From: Incurvaria masculella
Lineage: Eukaryota > Arthropoda > Insecta > Lepidoptera > Incurvariidae
Reading direction: 5' to 3'
Assembly (NCBI GenBank): GCA_946894095.1
Contig: OX335655.1
Location: 15,934,001-15,998,000 of the forward strand
Length of the DNA stretch: 64,000 nucleotides
The notes under the pieces are model-generated. The model did no database searches. It worked only from the letters and a program-made list of their open reading frames with translations, and was not told the origin of the DNA. Shown piece by piece: positions 54,175-64,000 of the stretch; the first letter of the stretch is position 1, and every line of letters begins with the position of its first letter. The translations under genes were made by a program, and so were the position numbers.

Positions 54175-54565
54175 CGGCTCGAAGCTCAGGAGCGTGTGGC
54201 CTTGCCTTCCATTCCGGAGAACCCATGACGTTCAAATCCCGCCCCGTTCATGCACACCATGTTCGTTCTATATCTGAGTTAGATGAGTGCATTTCGTTAC
54301 GAATGCGAGCTATTCCATGGTTTAAGATGTAAAACTGATAGGTCCCCTTCCCCTACGAGGTGGTAGCGTTAAGCCCGCCTGGGTTGGTACCATCGGGTTA
54401 GATAAAAAGATGGTCGAAACCGGAATAAAAAATTGTCCGTGTTTTCATACAGCTCCATGTAGCCGTGCTCATAACGGGAAGGTCCTGGCATGGCACCTAA
54501 TTGCTTCGGAAATGCGATGTGTTGGGCTAATATCATGATGGTGGGTGTGGTATTAGCTAATAATG
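54175..54565 (+). mobile_element. SINE-A on plus strand with decayed tRNA-like head
   Basis: The head keeps a B-box-like GTTCAAATCC (about 54232). The body runs 'GTTAGATGAGTGCATTTCGT', 'CCCCTTCCCCTACGAGGTGG', 'GTCCGTGTTTTCATACAGC', 'GGTCCTGGCATGGCACCTAA' and 'GGTGTGGTATTAGCTAATAA'. No clear A-tail remains. Confidence 0.8.
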
Positions 54566-55741
54566 GCTGGAGCAATTATAGTCCTATGGATATGGTCGAT
54601 TATGACAACAAAAATATTTTTATTAATTATATATACTTTTAAAATATTTTTTTTTCTTAATATGACGAAATGAATACATTTTTTAAGTAAGGAATGAAAA
54701 AAAATGTTTATTGCAATGAATTTCAAACACAATTTACAGCAATTGGCTCGCCTCTCGTTTCGTGTGCTCTGTAACAGGCCTTCTGGCTTTACACAAATAG
54801 GAACCGTCGCCATAGCGACCGGTTCTGTTTGCAAAATTAAGTGTGTGTTGATTTTGCTTAGAGTCAAGTGCAGAAACTAAAAAAATCGTGTCCCAGCCTG
54901 AGGTGAAACATCTAAGGTCCCAGGACGAAAGGACCAACTCGATGGTCCGTGCACTTACTTTTTCATTTGTAACAGTTATTGGGCTCTTCAAGCCAATTAT
55001 GGCATCAGGGCAAAATTATCAGAGACTTAATAACAGGGAGAGGTACAATTTACCTCCCTACAGCTCCAACGCATAGCAGTCAATAGCTCAAAACCTTAAA
55101 TTCGGTTCTCGAAAACCGGAAATGGTAGAATAAAGCAGGTACCTACCTACCATAAAGCAGGGATTCTAAGATGTCTGTAGTCACGGACCCCTTAGAAAAT
55201 TTAAAAAATATGACGTAACCCTTCTGACATTAATTGAAGGGAAAATAAACAAGCCATTTTGAAAAAGCGACTTTTTAATTATTTCCAAATTAAAAGTAAA
55301 AATACCTACACTTTTAGATAGATCACGAGCATTATTTATTGTCATCATTCCAAACATGCTCCCCCAGCACTCGTGCGACGAACCCCTAAGGGTTCCATGG
55401 ACCACAGGTTAAGAAACCCTGCCGACAAAATTCGAACCGAGCGAAGAGCGAAGCGTCTCCGTTTCAGATTGGGCAAAAGTGCTTTCGTATGACCGTCTGT
55501 TCTCCTCCACATGTCGCATTTCTCAACCGATTCTCGTGACATTTTGTGAGCAGGTTCGATGAATTATGTAGATTTTTAAAAAAAATGTAGTTAAAAAATG
55601 ACGAATGTTTAAAATACACACTCGCGAGGTTTACAGCTCAGAGAGCCACTAGTATTATTCAAAACGTATAAACAATTTTTGCATTTCAGTTCCATGATAA
55701 TTTCTAGCGATGCGCTCTCCACTTTTTTATTTCTTTTACAT
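54566..55741. other. Intergenic, no gene recognised
   Basis: Several overlapping short frames on both strands (54734-55076, 55181-55542) have no motif or supporting splice sites. Confidence 0.4.
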
Positions 55742-56153
55742 GTTTTTTTTTATGCGACCTGACATGGATGGCTAATACCACACAACTACCGTTATGATAT
55801 TAGCCCAATACACCACATTCCCGAAGGAATTAGGTGCCATGCCAGGACCTTCCCTTTATGAGCACAGCTACATTGAACTGGATGGAAAACACGGACAATT
55901 TTTCATTGCCGCTTCGACCATCTTTTCATCCAATGCGATGGTACCAACCCGGGCGGGCTTAAACCCTACCACCTAGTAGGGGAAGGGGACCTAAAGTTTT
56001 ACATGGATTCCGAACCATGGAGCTGCTCGCATTCGTGACGAAATGCACTTATCGAACTCTGAAAGAGAAAGACAGCGGTGCAAGTTGGTATTGAACCCGG
56101 GCCTCTGGTACGCTAGGCCAGTCCCCGCGCCACTAGGCTACGAGCCACTCAGC
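55742..56153 (-). mobile_element. SINE-A, full length, best-preserved copy
   Basis: It has a T-run and 'ATGCGACCTGACATGGATGG', a complete body, and a minus-strand head with TAGCCTAGTGG and GGTTCAATACC. CATGT occurs just before the T-run and just after the head (ACATG/T-run; CAG/CATGTAC), a possible short target duplication. Confidence 0.9.
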
Positions 56154-56539
56154 ATGTACTCGTAACATTCTACATAAAATTATGTTTAAGGCGCTAGGAC
56201 TAGCCAACTACTCGCGCCATATAAATGCACTTTTTAACAAATGTAATAATATGTAGTGAAACGCTTCAGCAAATCCAAATAGAACTCCAGACTGATAATG
56301 GATTGTTAATATTTTTTGATTCCATCCTTTATTTAAATAATAATAAAAGTAAAAAAGTTGATTTTTCTCATTAAAAATCTGAAAGTAATTCGATTTCTAG
56401 ATATAAGCAAAAACAGCATATATGCATAAACAAAAAGTTCCATTTGCTTTTAGATTTCTACATTTAGTCAAAAAAGTTCGGAAATGGACATCGTTTCCGC
56501 AATGTATTTTGTATAGAAAAAGGAAACATACATTAAGGT
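56154..56539. other. AT-rich spacer, nothing recognised
   Basis: No feature is recognised. Confidence 0.4.
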
Positions 56540-56894
56540 TGTTCCGACCCATATAAAGTTGTTTGCACACATAGCGCAAAAAGTATTGCACTTTAAGTCA
56601 CGAATTAATAATAAAAGTATAATATAGTCATATTACTTGCCGCGAAAACAATTTCACAATTTCAGGGTTATTGGTTTTGTTACAATTTATTTAAATACGA
56701 TTTTTATTTAACAGCGCCATCTAACGGTGTAAAACTTCTAATCGGCAATTACAACGAAACCATTAAACCTGAAATTGTGAATATGTTTTCGCTGCAACTA
56801 CTGTGGCTATATTTAATATTTTTGACGAATTCGTGCCTTAAAGTGCAATACTTTTTGCGTTCTGTGTAAAAAAAACATTGTATGGGTCGGAACA
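56540..56894. mobile_element. MITE, 'TGTTCCGACCC' family, copy 2
   Basis: The ends are TGTTCCGACCCATATAAAG and ATTGTATGGGTCGGAACA. It is longer than copy 1 because it keeps paired blocks 'TATTGCACTTTAAGTCACGA' and 'TCGTGCCTTAAAGTGCAATA' that copy 1 has largely lost. Confidence 0.87.
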
Positions 56895-57365
56895 TCGTTA
56901 ACGAAAATAGGTTGATTCCTAGACAAGGAATCATATATTGTAAGAATGATACTTATAATCGTCAGACTTAGTTAGTTGACTTGGGGTGCCTCGTCTAACT
57001 TTGCGATTTGGCTAGTACCAGGGCCTTAAGATAGCTTTGTAATCTCACAATTTTCATCTAAAATATCACAAGTTATAGTAAATTAACGAAGTCGAGTGTG
57101 TTACGTCTAATGAAGGAAAAAAATAATGGCTTAACTAATTAACAGCTCGGTTTTAACAAATTACATTAAATGCCAAATTGTTCGTTACACGAACTTTACT
57201 TGGGGTCAATTATTAGTAAGTCAGGGATTTAATCATAATTTACTAAATTTGAACTTGAAACTTTTCATTACGGTGTACTTAACAAGCATTTCATATACAG
57301 CATCAATCTGTAATTATTATCCGTATTTTTTATCGTCCGCATTTTTTAAGATAATATGAATACTA
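56895..57365. other. AT-rich intergenic, nothing recognised
   Basis: No feature is recognised. Confidence 0.4.
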
Positions 57366-57573
57366 TTTTAAAGGATTAAACGGCGTTCTACTCACGGCAT
57401 GATTTGTGCGGAGCACGACGTTTCGAGCCAAACATTTGGCTCATCTTCAGGTGAGCTGCCGTGTCCAGCGGCGGCCAACGGGGAACTGTCAATTTGACGT
57501 GTTCCGCCTTTGGCGAAGACTGTAGTTGCGGGTAGTTTGAAGGTCTTGACCGGCTGCGTTTAATCTTTTAAAA
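57366..57573. mobile_element. Probable MITE with 'AGATTAAACG' inverted ends
   Basis: TTTTAAAGGATTAAACGGCG (left) pairs with 'CTGCGTTTAATCTTTTAAAA' (right). The interior has 'GTTTCGAGCCAAACATTTGG' and 'CTCATCTTCAGGTGAGCTG', motifs common in lepidopteran repeats. Confidence 0.55.
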
Positions 57574-57654
57574 TGAACAGTAACCACGGTAATCTACAAA
57601 CTTACATATGAATGATATCTTTAAAAAATAATATTTGGACTTTAAATACAAAGC

Positions 57655-57720
57655 GTTCATTCATCTGAAGCAGGATTCGAACCTGCGACTTTTGGATTAC
57701 ATGTCCACTCCTGGACATAT
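57655..57720 (-). repeat. tRNA-Thr-like fragment (SINE head or tRNA relic)
   Basis: On minus it reads 'TGGACATGTAATCCA' (a stem with loop CATGTAA, TGT in anticodon position) and 'GCAGGTTCGAATCCTGC' (a perfect T-arm with B box). The acceptor and D arms do not pair, so it is not a working tRNA gene. Confidence 0.6.
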
Positions 57721-57936
57721 AATCCGGACAATATCCAGACCAAAAGCGTTTTCTGTATATTTTCAAGATCTGATTACGTTTGGGTAGATGTCGTTGTATA
57801 ATGTAAACTTAATTTGTTTAACAAACGAAGAGGACTGAAACGACTTGTTTCACTGTTTTGAGGAGCCGACTTCAGTGTTCAAAGATGAAGTCCGAGGTCT
57901 TAGAACAGTAAACCGCTTGTATTTTGAATTGAAAAC

Positions 57937-58313
57937 TTTTTTTGTGCAACCTACATGGATGGCTAATACCACACAACTACCGTTATCGTATTAGCCCAAT
58001 ACACCACATTTCTTTATGAACACGGCTACACGGAACTGGATGGAAAACAGGGTTAATTTTTCATTGCCGCTTCGACCATCTATTCGTCCAATGCGGTGGT
58101 ACCAACCTGGGCGGGCTTAGCCCTACCACAGGGGAAGGGGACCTACAGTTGCACATGGATTCCGAACCATGGAACAGCTCGAATTCGTGACGAAATGCAC
58201 TTATCGAACTCAGGTAGAGAAAGAAAGTGGTGCATAAACGGGGCGAAGATGTGAACCCAGAATTCTGGTATGCTAGGCAAGTCCCCGCGCCACTAGGCTA
58301 CGAGCCGCTCAGA
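57937..58313 (-). mobile_element. SINE-A, nearly full length
   Basis: The tail side is 'GTGCAACCTACATGGATGG'. It has a deletion around the 'CCGAAGGAATTAGG' block, then body and head with TAGCCTAGTGG and GGTTCACATC on minus. Confidence 0.82.
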
Positions 58314-59798
58314 ATCAGCATTATTAAGAAAAATATTGATCGATTGATTGAAAATTCTTTAATACGCCACAAAAAACAATTTACAAAATAAAGTATAGTG
58401 CAATAACAACATAAGTGAGGCTCAAAGGCGAGCTTATCTCTTAAGGAGATTTCTGTTTGTCTGTTTGAAACATAGTGATTTCTTTATGTAGCACCCATTA
58501 TCGTAGAGCACGTTTACAAATATGTAAGTTGTAGGGAAAACGAAAGAAGTATGCTGTGATCCCAGTACAAGCACGGTCGTCCTATGTAGGTGTAGACACG
58601 CCAACTAACAAGCCGCCGGCAACATTCTACACCACAAGGGAGATTAAAAGTTGGGTCAGGTCTTGAGACCCAAGGCTGCGCAGCAGCTCTCCTCCAGTCA
58701 TGATTTGGATGTTGTGGAATTATGTCTAAATTGTCTTGGACATTTCGTAAGCGCGATGTAGACTAAATGTGTTTTGACATCCAAGCGGCAAGCACCATCT
58801 ATTGTAGTACACGGTTTTTAACTACATTGTTTTATAGTTATTGTTTATTCATCATCCATCCATAGACAGTACACTGCACTCGGATTTGTCATATTTTATC
58901 ATTAGCCAGTTCAGCGATTCCAGCGAGGAACTGGCTAGAAACTCCGCTGGATGTTTTTTTCATCGTCCACCTAGTCTAAGTTTCCAAAAGTATTTGCCAC
59001 TGCTTACAATCACAGGTAAAAACACAAAATTAATATGAATTGACGAGAATCAACAATTCATGTCGTATGAAACAGTTCATGACAAATATCAGTTTATTTG
59101 GAAAGACCATGTACGCTATTTATGTTGCAAATTGGAGCAAGCCAGTCCCCACAAACAGCACTCGTTCACGAGCATCACGCCGGGCACAGCCATCGCCTCT
59201 CTCAACCATATTTTAGGGAAAGGTCAGACCCGAACCTAGCGTCACCGCAAGCAAGGACTTTAAAGTGATGCACTACTCCAGTCATTTTGCTCATTTTCAC
59301 CTTTACAAGATCCACTGATGTCATCGTGTCTCTGGTAACAATCAATAACGTTGCTGTCGCACGCCACGACCGCACGCACCTTGTATGTATGTGTGTTTGT
59401 AATGTACTATGTATGCATTTTGTTTTCGCAGATTAGCGTCTTCAGGTACTATGATAAATATTTTTTTCGGTGTACATATTGTTCATGATAGCCATTTTGG
59501 AATATTTTTAAGACTGCTGCTTAGACAGAGACATTTTCACGAATTGTTCAGTCTGCTCACTCCATGTGCTGTACATGTTTTCAACAGTAAACGCCAACGC
59601 GTACTGCTGCTGCTCTTGTATTCGCCCCGGCAGATCGCCAGGGAGGTATCGTTTATTCCCGCGCTTTTAATTGCTTCGCTTTAAATTGCTCTACCATCGT
59701 CGAGCAATAAAACATTAGCCAAAATGTATGTCAAGAAAAGTACTTTCCAAATAAAAAAAAAAAAATGGTGGAATAATTGTTTTTAAATGTTATTAAGT
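58314..59798. other. Intergenic, one two-copy repeat
   Basis: Bases about 58836-58905 are complementary to about 22720-22785. The rest shows no recognisable gene. Confidence 0.4.
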
Positions 59799-59982
59799 TT
59801 TGTTTTTTTTTATGCGACCTGACATGGATGGCTAATACCAAACGACTACCGTTATGATATTAGCCCAATACACCACTTTTCCGAAGGAATTAGGTGCCAT
59901 GCCAGGACCTTGCCTTTATGAGCACGGCTACATTGAACTGGATGGAAAACATGGACAATTTTTCATTGCCGCTTCGACCATC
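59799..59982 (-). mobile_element. SINE-A tail portion, cut at 'CTTCGACCATC'
   Basis: It is well-preserved from the A-tail ('ATGCGACCTGACATGGATGG') to 'TTGCCGCTTCGACCATC', then stops next to a different inverted-end element. The missing half is not found beyond 60815. Confidence 0.8.
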
Positions 59983-59993
59983 AACGTACCGAA

Positions 59994-60815
59994 GCCCGAT
60001 TCTGCTATTTGTCCAATTTCAAACCATTCCATATGAGTTTTGTTTCGGTCAAACATAACACGCTAAGGTTGCAGTGCAGTTTTCAAAAATCGGTATTCAG
60101 CTAATTGACGCAGCGTTTTGTTATTGTCTATGGAGTGGTTTGACTTGCGCGCCGCCTAAAGGGTAAAATTACCTGTCACGATTTTGACAGTTATTTTCTC
60201 ACTCAAATATGACATACGAAAAGAAAGAGACAGCGATATACCAACGTAATGGAGAAAAGTGATATTCGCAGTTGGGCGAAGCGATGCTCCGAAGCAAGTA
60301 TAAACCTGCGAGAGAGGCGCTCGACTCCTTTCATTTGCCTATACGTGCATGCATACATTTGTAGCACAGAATATGTCGATGTGATTTATTTACCCGGAAT
60401 TTTTTAGATAATGCCAATATTGTGATTAAAATAGTTTTCCTTTGTATAGATTTACGTAGTATGTGTTTAATTTGCATTAAGAGTAAGAAAACGAATTACC
60501 TACTTTGTGCAAACATGTACGTAAAAAGATTATTTTAATCTAATGACACAAATGCATTAAACTTTTTAAGAAAACATCGACTTTTAGGAGCGATACTATT
60601 TAATTTGACAAATACAATTTCTCAAAACCGCAAGTTTTCGGCAAAACATACGGCCCACGAGAACACGGAGCGCGCGTTACGAGTTTGTGAACAAAACACA
60701 AACACAACGCATGCGTTTGGAAAACTGCGCTAGTAGAATACCACTTCGCGCGAAACATGCGGTTTTGAGGAAACACAAACATAACGCGCGCAGTTATCAA
60801 TTAGCAGAATCGGGC
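59994..60815. mobile_element. Possible DNA element with GCCCGATTCTGCTA ends
   Basis: GCCCGATTCTGCTA (59994-60007) and its exact complement TAGCAGAATCGGGC (60802-60815) bound 822 bases. No transposase and no clear target duplication are seen. The right third repeats ACAAACACAACGC / ACAAACATAACGC blocks. Confidence 0.5.
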
Positions 60816-61349
60816 ATCTGACTAGAGAAAGTAAAACTCAGAAAAAAAAATTAAGAGTTATTTTAAATAATAAACCACACCTTCACTAAGTATATATTTA
60901 TTTATCTTACAGCCTTCTATCTTAGAAATAATTAAATTTATTACTATACGATGTAAAACACACTTCATATATATAACTCTGTTAGGACTGAATGTTATCA
61001 CAATATAATTTTACACTAAAGCCAAACTAAACATATCTCGGTGATTTATGCCAAAATCATTGTAAATAATAATGATAGATATAACTATTAGATAAGTATC
61101 TAAAGTTTTACAACCTGAAAATGTTTTTTAAGATGGTCTAAGGCTATTTTTGCACTAATATTACTCACATTGATCAAGTTATTGTTAAAAAATATTTTTA
61201 AATTATTATCCGTTCAACAGAGCAGTCAGGACAGTATTTCATTAAATTATAGTCAAATCAGCGCGAGAGAGATCTTATAGAGTTTACACAATATATGTTA
61301 TCTCCTTTTGCAAAATCACTTAGGGGCTATTAATTTATTACAAACCAAT
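60816..61349. other. AT-rich intergenic, nothing recognised
   Basis: No feature is recognised. Confidence 0.4.
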
Positions 61350-61540
61350 TTTTTATGTTAAGCGCGGCATATGCCGTACGCCAGGACCTCTTAAGGTGCC
61401 CGAGGACGTCCATGGGCTTTCGAACATTCAGGGCGGCTGCGAAAACCATGCCGGCCGGTCAGGTGCGTCTTCACACCGTGTTGGGGGAAATACCTCGGCA
61501 GGGATTTCATTCCATTGTTTAGCGACCCAGATCACGCTCT
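61350..61540 (-). pseudogene. CR1-like LINE 3' end, minus strand, uninterrupted
   Basis: On minus it reads 'WNEIPAEVFPP' and then, after a deletion, 'GVKTHLTGRHGFRSRPECS', 'KAHGRPRAP' and the 3' UTR 'CACCTTAAGAGGTCCTGGCG' to an A-tail. It preserves the uninterrupted form of the sites hit by the TTAA MITE (near 1674) and by the hAT element (near 32004). Confidence 0.78.
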
Positions 61541-61555
61541 CGTGCAAGGAAACCG

Positions 61556-61765
61556 TTGAACCACTTTTGATGAATTTCGGTATAGAGATAGTCTGGTCCT
61601 TTCAGAAGGATATAGGCTACCTTTTGTGTCGAAAATGAAACTCGAAGGGGGGGAAATAAGGGATGCAAGTCTGCATAGGGACTCATGTAATATCCAGGAA
61701 ATAATTCAGCCCGACATCAGTCCAAAAAGACATTGACCCGAGGGGAGCCGGGTACCTCAGCTAGT
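61556..61765 (+). repeat. Interspersed repeat ending 'GGGTACCTCAGCTAGT', copy 2
   Basis: It shares 'ATATCCAGGAAATAATTCAG', 'CCCGACATCAGT' and 'CCGGGTACCTCAGCTAGT' with 35585-35812. It abuts the LINE tail. Confidence 0.65.
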
Positions 61766-61993
61766 GCCTAATAAATTGATAGCCCCTTGTACATATTATT
61801 ACTATAACAATACACAATTTATGCTTGCTTACTGTACATACATATCACATCCATCATTATTTTCTTCACTAGCATGCAATTATGTAGGCTAAACTTCGAA
61901 AATATCATTAAACGATTAAAAAAAAAAAGCCTTCGTTAGAATTGCATTCAAGAACTTTGTGGCATGTGTAATGGTAAATCACGATGCCTTTAA

Positions 61994-62535
61994 GGTGGCC
62001 CAACCCGCTCATCTCCCCATACAAAAGGGGAAAGAAGATCACGCCCATATTTCTTGTCAGAGATCCAAAATTTTGCTCAAAATAGCTTTTTTTGATCGAA
62101 CTAGATGTCTGATGACCATTGGCATTGTTAAATTGTGTTTGGTTTCTAAGTTATAAGGTCCGAAAGTTCGAATTTTTCGCGCGTTTTATACAATAACTTT
62201 GGAGGTGGATTACGCAATGATAAAGTAAGAACAACGTAAAAAGATTAGTCATCAGACATAGCTTATTTAATCAAGATTTATGATCTATTTGGTTTTTGTT
62301 AGATTTCTGACTACAGCGGTCGTGGTTTACTTTTAGCTATAAGTCGTTTTGAAATAAAAATTTTCGTAAATCTTACCAGATCATACACTATGCACATTGT
62401 CTTTTTTGTGGACATGTTGCATCTTCCTTATCACGGAGCCTGTCTTATTCTTTAAAACAGAGAAGGTCCCAGAGCGCAACAGCACGGTTTTGTACCGAGC
62501 CCGCGAATGAGTTAGGCCCGCCGGGTTGGGCCACC
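61994..62535 (-). mobile_element. TTAA-flanked MITE (copy 4, 542 bp)
   Basis: GGTGGCCCAACCCG and CGGGTTGGGCCACC ends, TTAA at 61990-61993 and 62536-62539. It is exactly as long as copy 1 and in the opposite orientation. Confidence 0.87.
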
Positions 62536-62539
62536 TTAA

Positions 62540-63613
62540 GGAAATATTTCAAAATATTTACAACAAATCGCATAATAGTAAAAAATACATGTTTGTAAAT
62601 AGATGATAAATTAAAAAAAAAACAGAAAGCCTTACAAAATGCTATGTAAGCATATTAGGTCATTCTCAAAGGTTATTGACAGTACATTTCATATTACCTA
62701 CGCTTAAGAACCTAATTACAAAAATATTTGTTGCAATACCACTTTAGGAAACTCTTTGCCACAATGAGATAGAATATCTGATAATATAATAAGCTGCAAA
62801 TTACATACATCCATTCCATCTTTGTAGTTTAGGATTAAATATACATTCAATTGAACTTAAAATTAACTAAACACAAGGTTATTCAAATATAGTGACTCTT
62901 GCATTCTTATAATACGATTTCATAGAAATGCTGTAATTTAAAAGGAAAAAAAAAACACTGTTTTGCCCTACAACACAAGATACACATAATATATCTGTAA
63001 ATAACTTATCTGGAAAACATTTAAATTAAATTATTCCTAATCAAAAAACCAGCAGCCGAACCAAATTTAAAACTAGAAATCAATACACAGGGTGAATTTT
63101 TCAAGTGGGCCTTCAGGGCATACATGTTTTTAAAATGCTGAAGCAAACTCAATCCAATGTCTGCGACTATGTTTGCGTGTGGCAGGTTGAGTTGCTTTTA
63201 GAAAATTGGCCACAGCGGGTCTCGTTATAGGAGCACTAGATGGTATATCTCCTTCCTTTTTTGATCTGAGACCTAAACAGTAGATGTGATATTTTATATT
63301 TAAAAATTGTACGTAAAACCATTCAGATAATAAATCAGTCCGTTAAAATAAGTCATCACTTTAGACCACAAAATATTTACAATAGCCTACATCACAAGTT
63401 TTTTAATTTTGTTTCTGCCAAAACCACATTTACAAATTGTTTTTTTATTCTCCCCTCAAATTTCACCAGTAACTTAAAAGTTGAATCTCCAAAATTATAT
63501 TCTAGATTTATTTTCGTCTCCGCGCTGCCTTCGACATAATTCTCCATTCAGTACAAATGTTGAGAGGGTGTTTAGAACCATACAACATTTTTTGTACACA
63601 GAGCTCCTTGTCC
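62540..63613. other. AT-rich intergenic, nothing recognised
   Basis: It contains the partner (about 63145-63258) of the two-copy repeat at 43137-43253. No gene is seen. Confidence 0.4.
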
Positions 63614-63932
63614 CAGTTGTCACCTAAATTGGAGTTTACGCAGCTTCGAAGTTACGTAAAAACGTCAAACTCCATGCAAGTTTTTACTAGATATTCTGTG
63701 GTTTTACTTCTTCAAGCTGTCGGAGTCAAACTCGGACTTCCGATTTGTATGAAAACGCGGAGTCGGCGTAAACGGCAACGTCGACACATTTACGGCGCCG
63801 GTGAGTAAGTTGTCAAATCAAACTCAGACTCGCAAATGTTAGTTCGCTTAACGCCCACTGCGCGCGCTCTTCAATTTCTCCATACATTTGAAAACGCCAG
63901 TTTGCCGTAAACGACAATTTAGGTGACAACTG
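63614..63932 (+). mobile_element. MITE, 'CACCTAAATTGG' family, complete copy
   Basis: Perfect ends CAGTTGTCACCTAAATTG and CAATTTAGGTGACAACTG bound 319 bases. The open frame inside (63557-63808) crosses the element edge and is not a gene. Confidence 0.85.
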
Positions 63933-63934
63933 TG

Positions 63935-64000
63935 TTTATGGTCTCCGATCGCATAAAATATTGCACTTTGAACCACGAATTAATTATATATGATGTAGCC
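63935..64000. mobile_element. Possible third copy of the 'TGTTCCGACCC' MITE, cut by the window edge
   Basis: 'CGCATAAAATATTGCACTTT' and 'CACGAATTAATTATA' resemble the left inner part of the copy at 56540-56894 ('CGCAAAAAGTATTGCACTTT', 'CACGAATTAATA'). The left terminal repeat is missing. Confidence 0.45.

Noticed and set aside
55794..55976. Recurring small protein 'MILAQYTTFPKELGAMPGPS' (also at 5556, 45440, 59854)
   Set aside because: It looks conserved because it is a frame within the multicopy SINE-A; frames break differently in each copy and there is no selection for coding visible.
57655..57720. Functional tRNA-Thr gene
   Set aside because: Only the T arm and anticodon loop are recognisable; acceptor and D arms do not pair. 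Best read as a SINE head or relic.
63557..63808. Recurring 'LLQAVGVKLGLPICMKTRSR' frame (also related at 1030 and 20679)
   Set aside because: It lies in a MITE family and crosses its border; repetition, not coding conservation, explains it.

Overview
The window looks like nuclear DNA of a moth or butterfly (Lepidoptera). The evidence is a cathepsin B gene of insect type, an intact Jockey-type retrotransposon, interstitial copies of the insect telomere unit CCTAA/TTAGG, and dense families of repeats that I know from lepidopteran genomes (the 'GGCCAAGTGCGAGTC' element with GTCC/GTCT runs, and the element ending 'AAGTCGGTTAAAAA'). The background is AT-rich and gene-poor. There are no bacterial genes, operons or CRISPR arrays. 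Only two regions carry strong coding signal, and both are GC-rich islands.

Region 1 (1-9.4 kb) is repeat-dominated. It holds a 3' fragment of a CR1-like LINE interrupted by a TTAA-flanked MITE, a tandem dimer of the GTCY element, several copies of a tRNA-derived SINE (called SINE-A here) and palindromic MITEs. Region 2 (9.4-14.7 kb) is a complete Jockey-type LINE: ORF1 (Gag-like, three zinc knuckles) at 9897-11489, ORF2 (endonuclease plus reverse transcriptase) at 11500-14433, a poly(A) tail, and a plausible short target-site duplication. Region 3 (14.7-31.9 kb) mixes MITEs, a palindrome around telomere-type repeats, decayed LINE fragments of CR1-like and RTE type, a SINE-A copy with a 5S-rRNA-derived head, and one candidate first exon near 29.0 kb. 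Region 4 (32.0-34.0 kb) is a non-autonomous hAT element with an 8-bp target duplication and an internal 100-bp-period inverted array, sitting inside another CR1-like fragment. Region 5 (34-49.9 kb) has clustered MITEs, SINE-A copies, a decayed RTE end and a 1.1-kb palindromic element.

Region 6 (49.9-51.2 kb) holds the only clear host gene, a single-exon cathepsin B (335 aa from 50119). It has a perfect MITF/TFEB-type E-box (TCACGTGA) just upstream and an ATTAAA poly(A) signal. Region 7 (51.2-64 kb) is again repeats and AT-rich sequence, with one weak candidate exon at about 53.6 kb.

The window is mainly a record of transposition. Autonomous LINEs could supply reverse transcriptase for the SINEs, and unseen transposases for the TTAA and hAT elements. 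In two cases nested insertions can be compared with an uninterrupted copy inside the same window. Family names, relationships and copy boundaries come from reading alone; no database search or alignment program was used.
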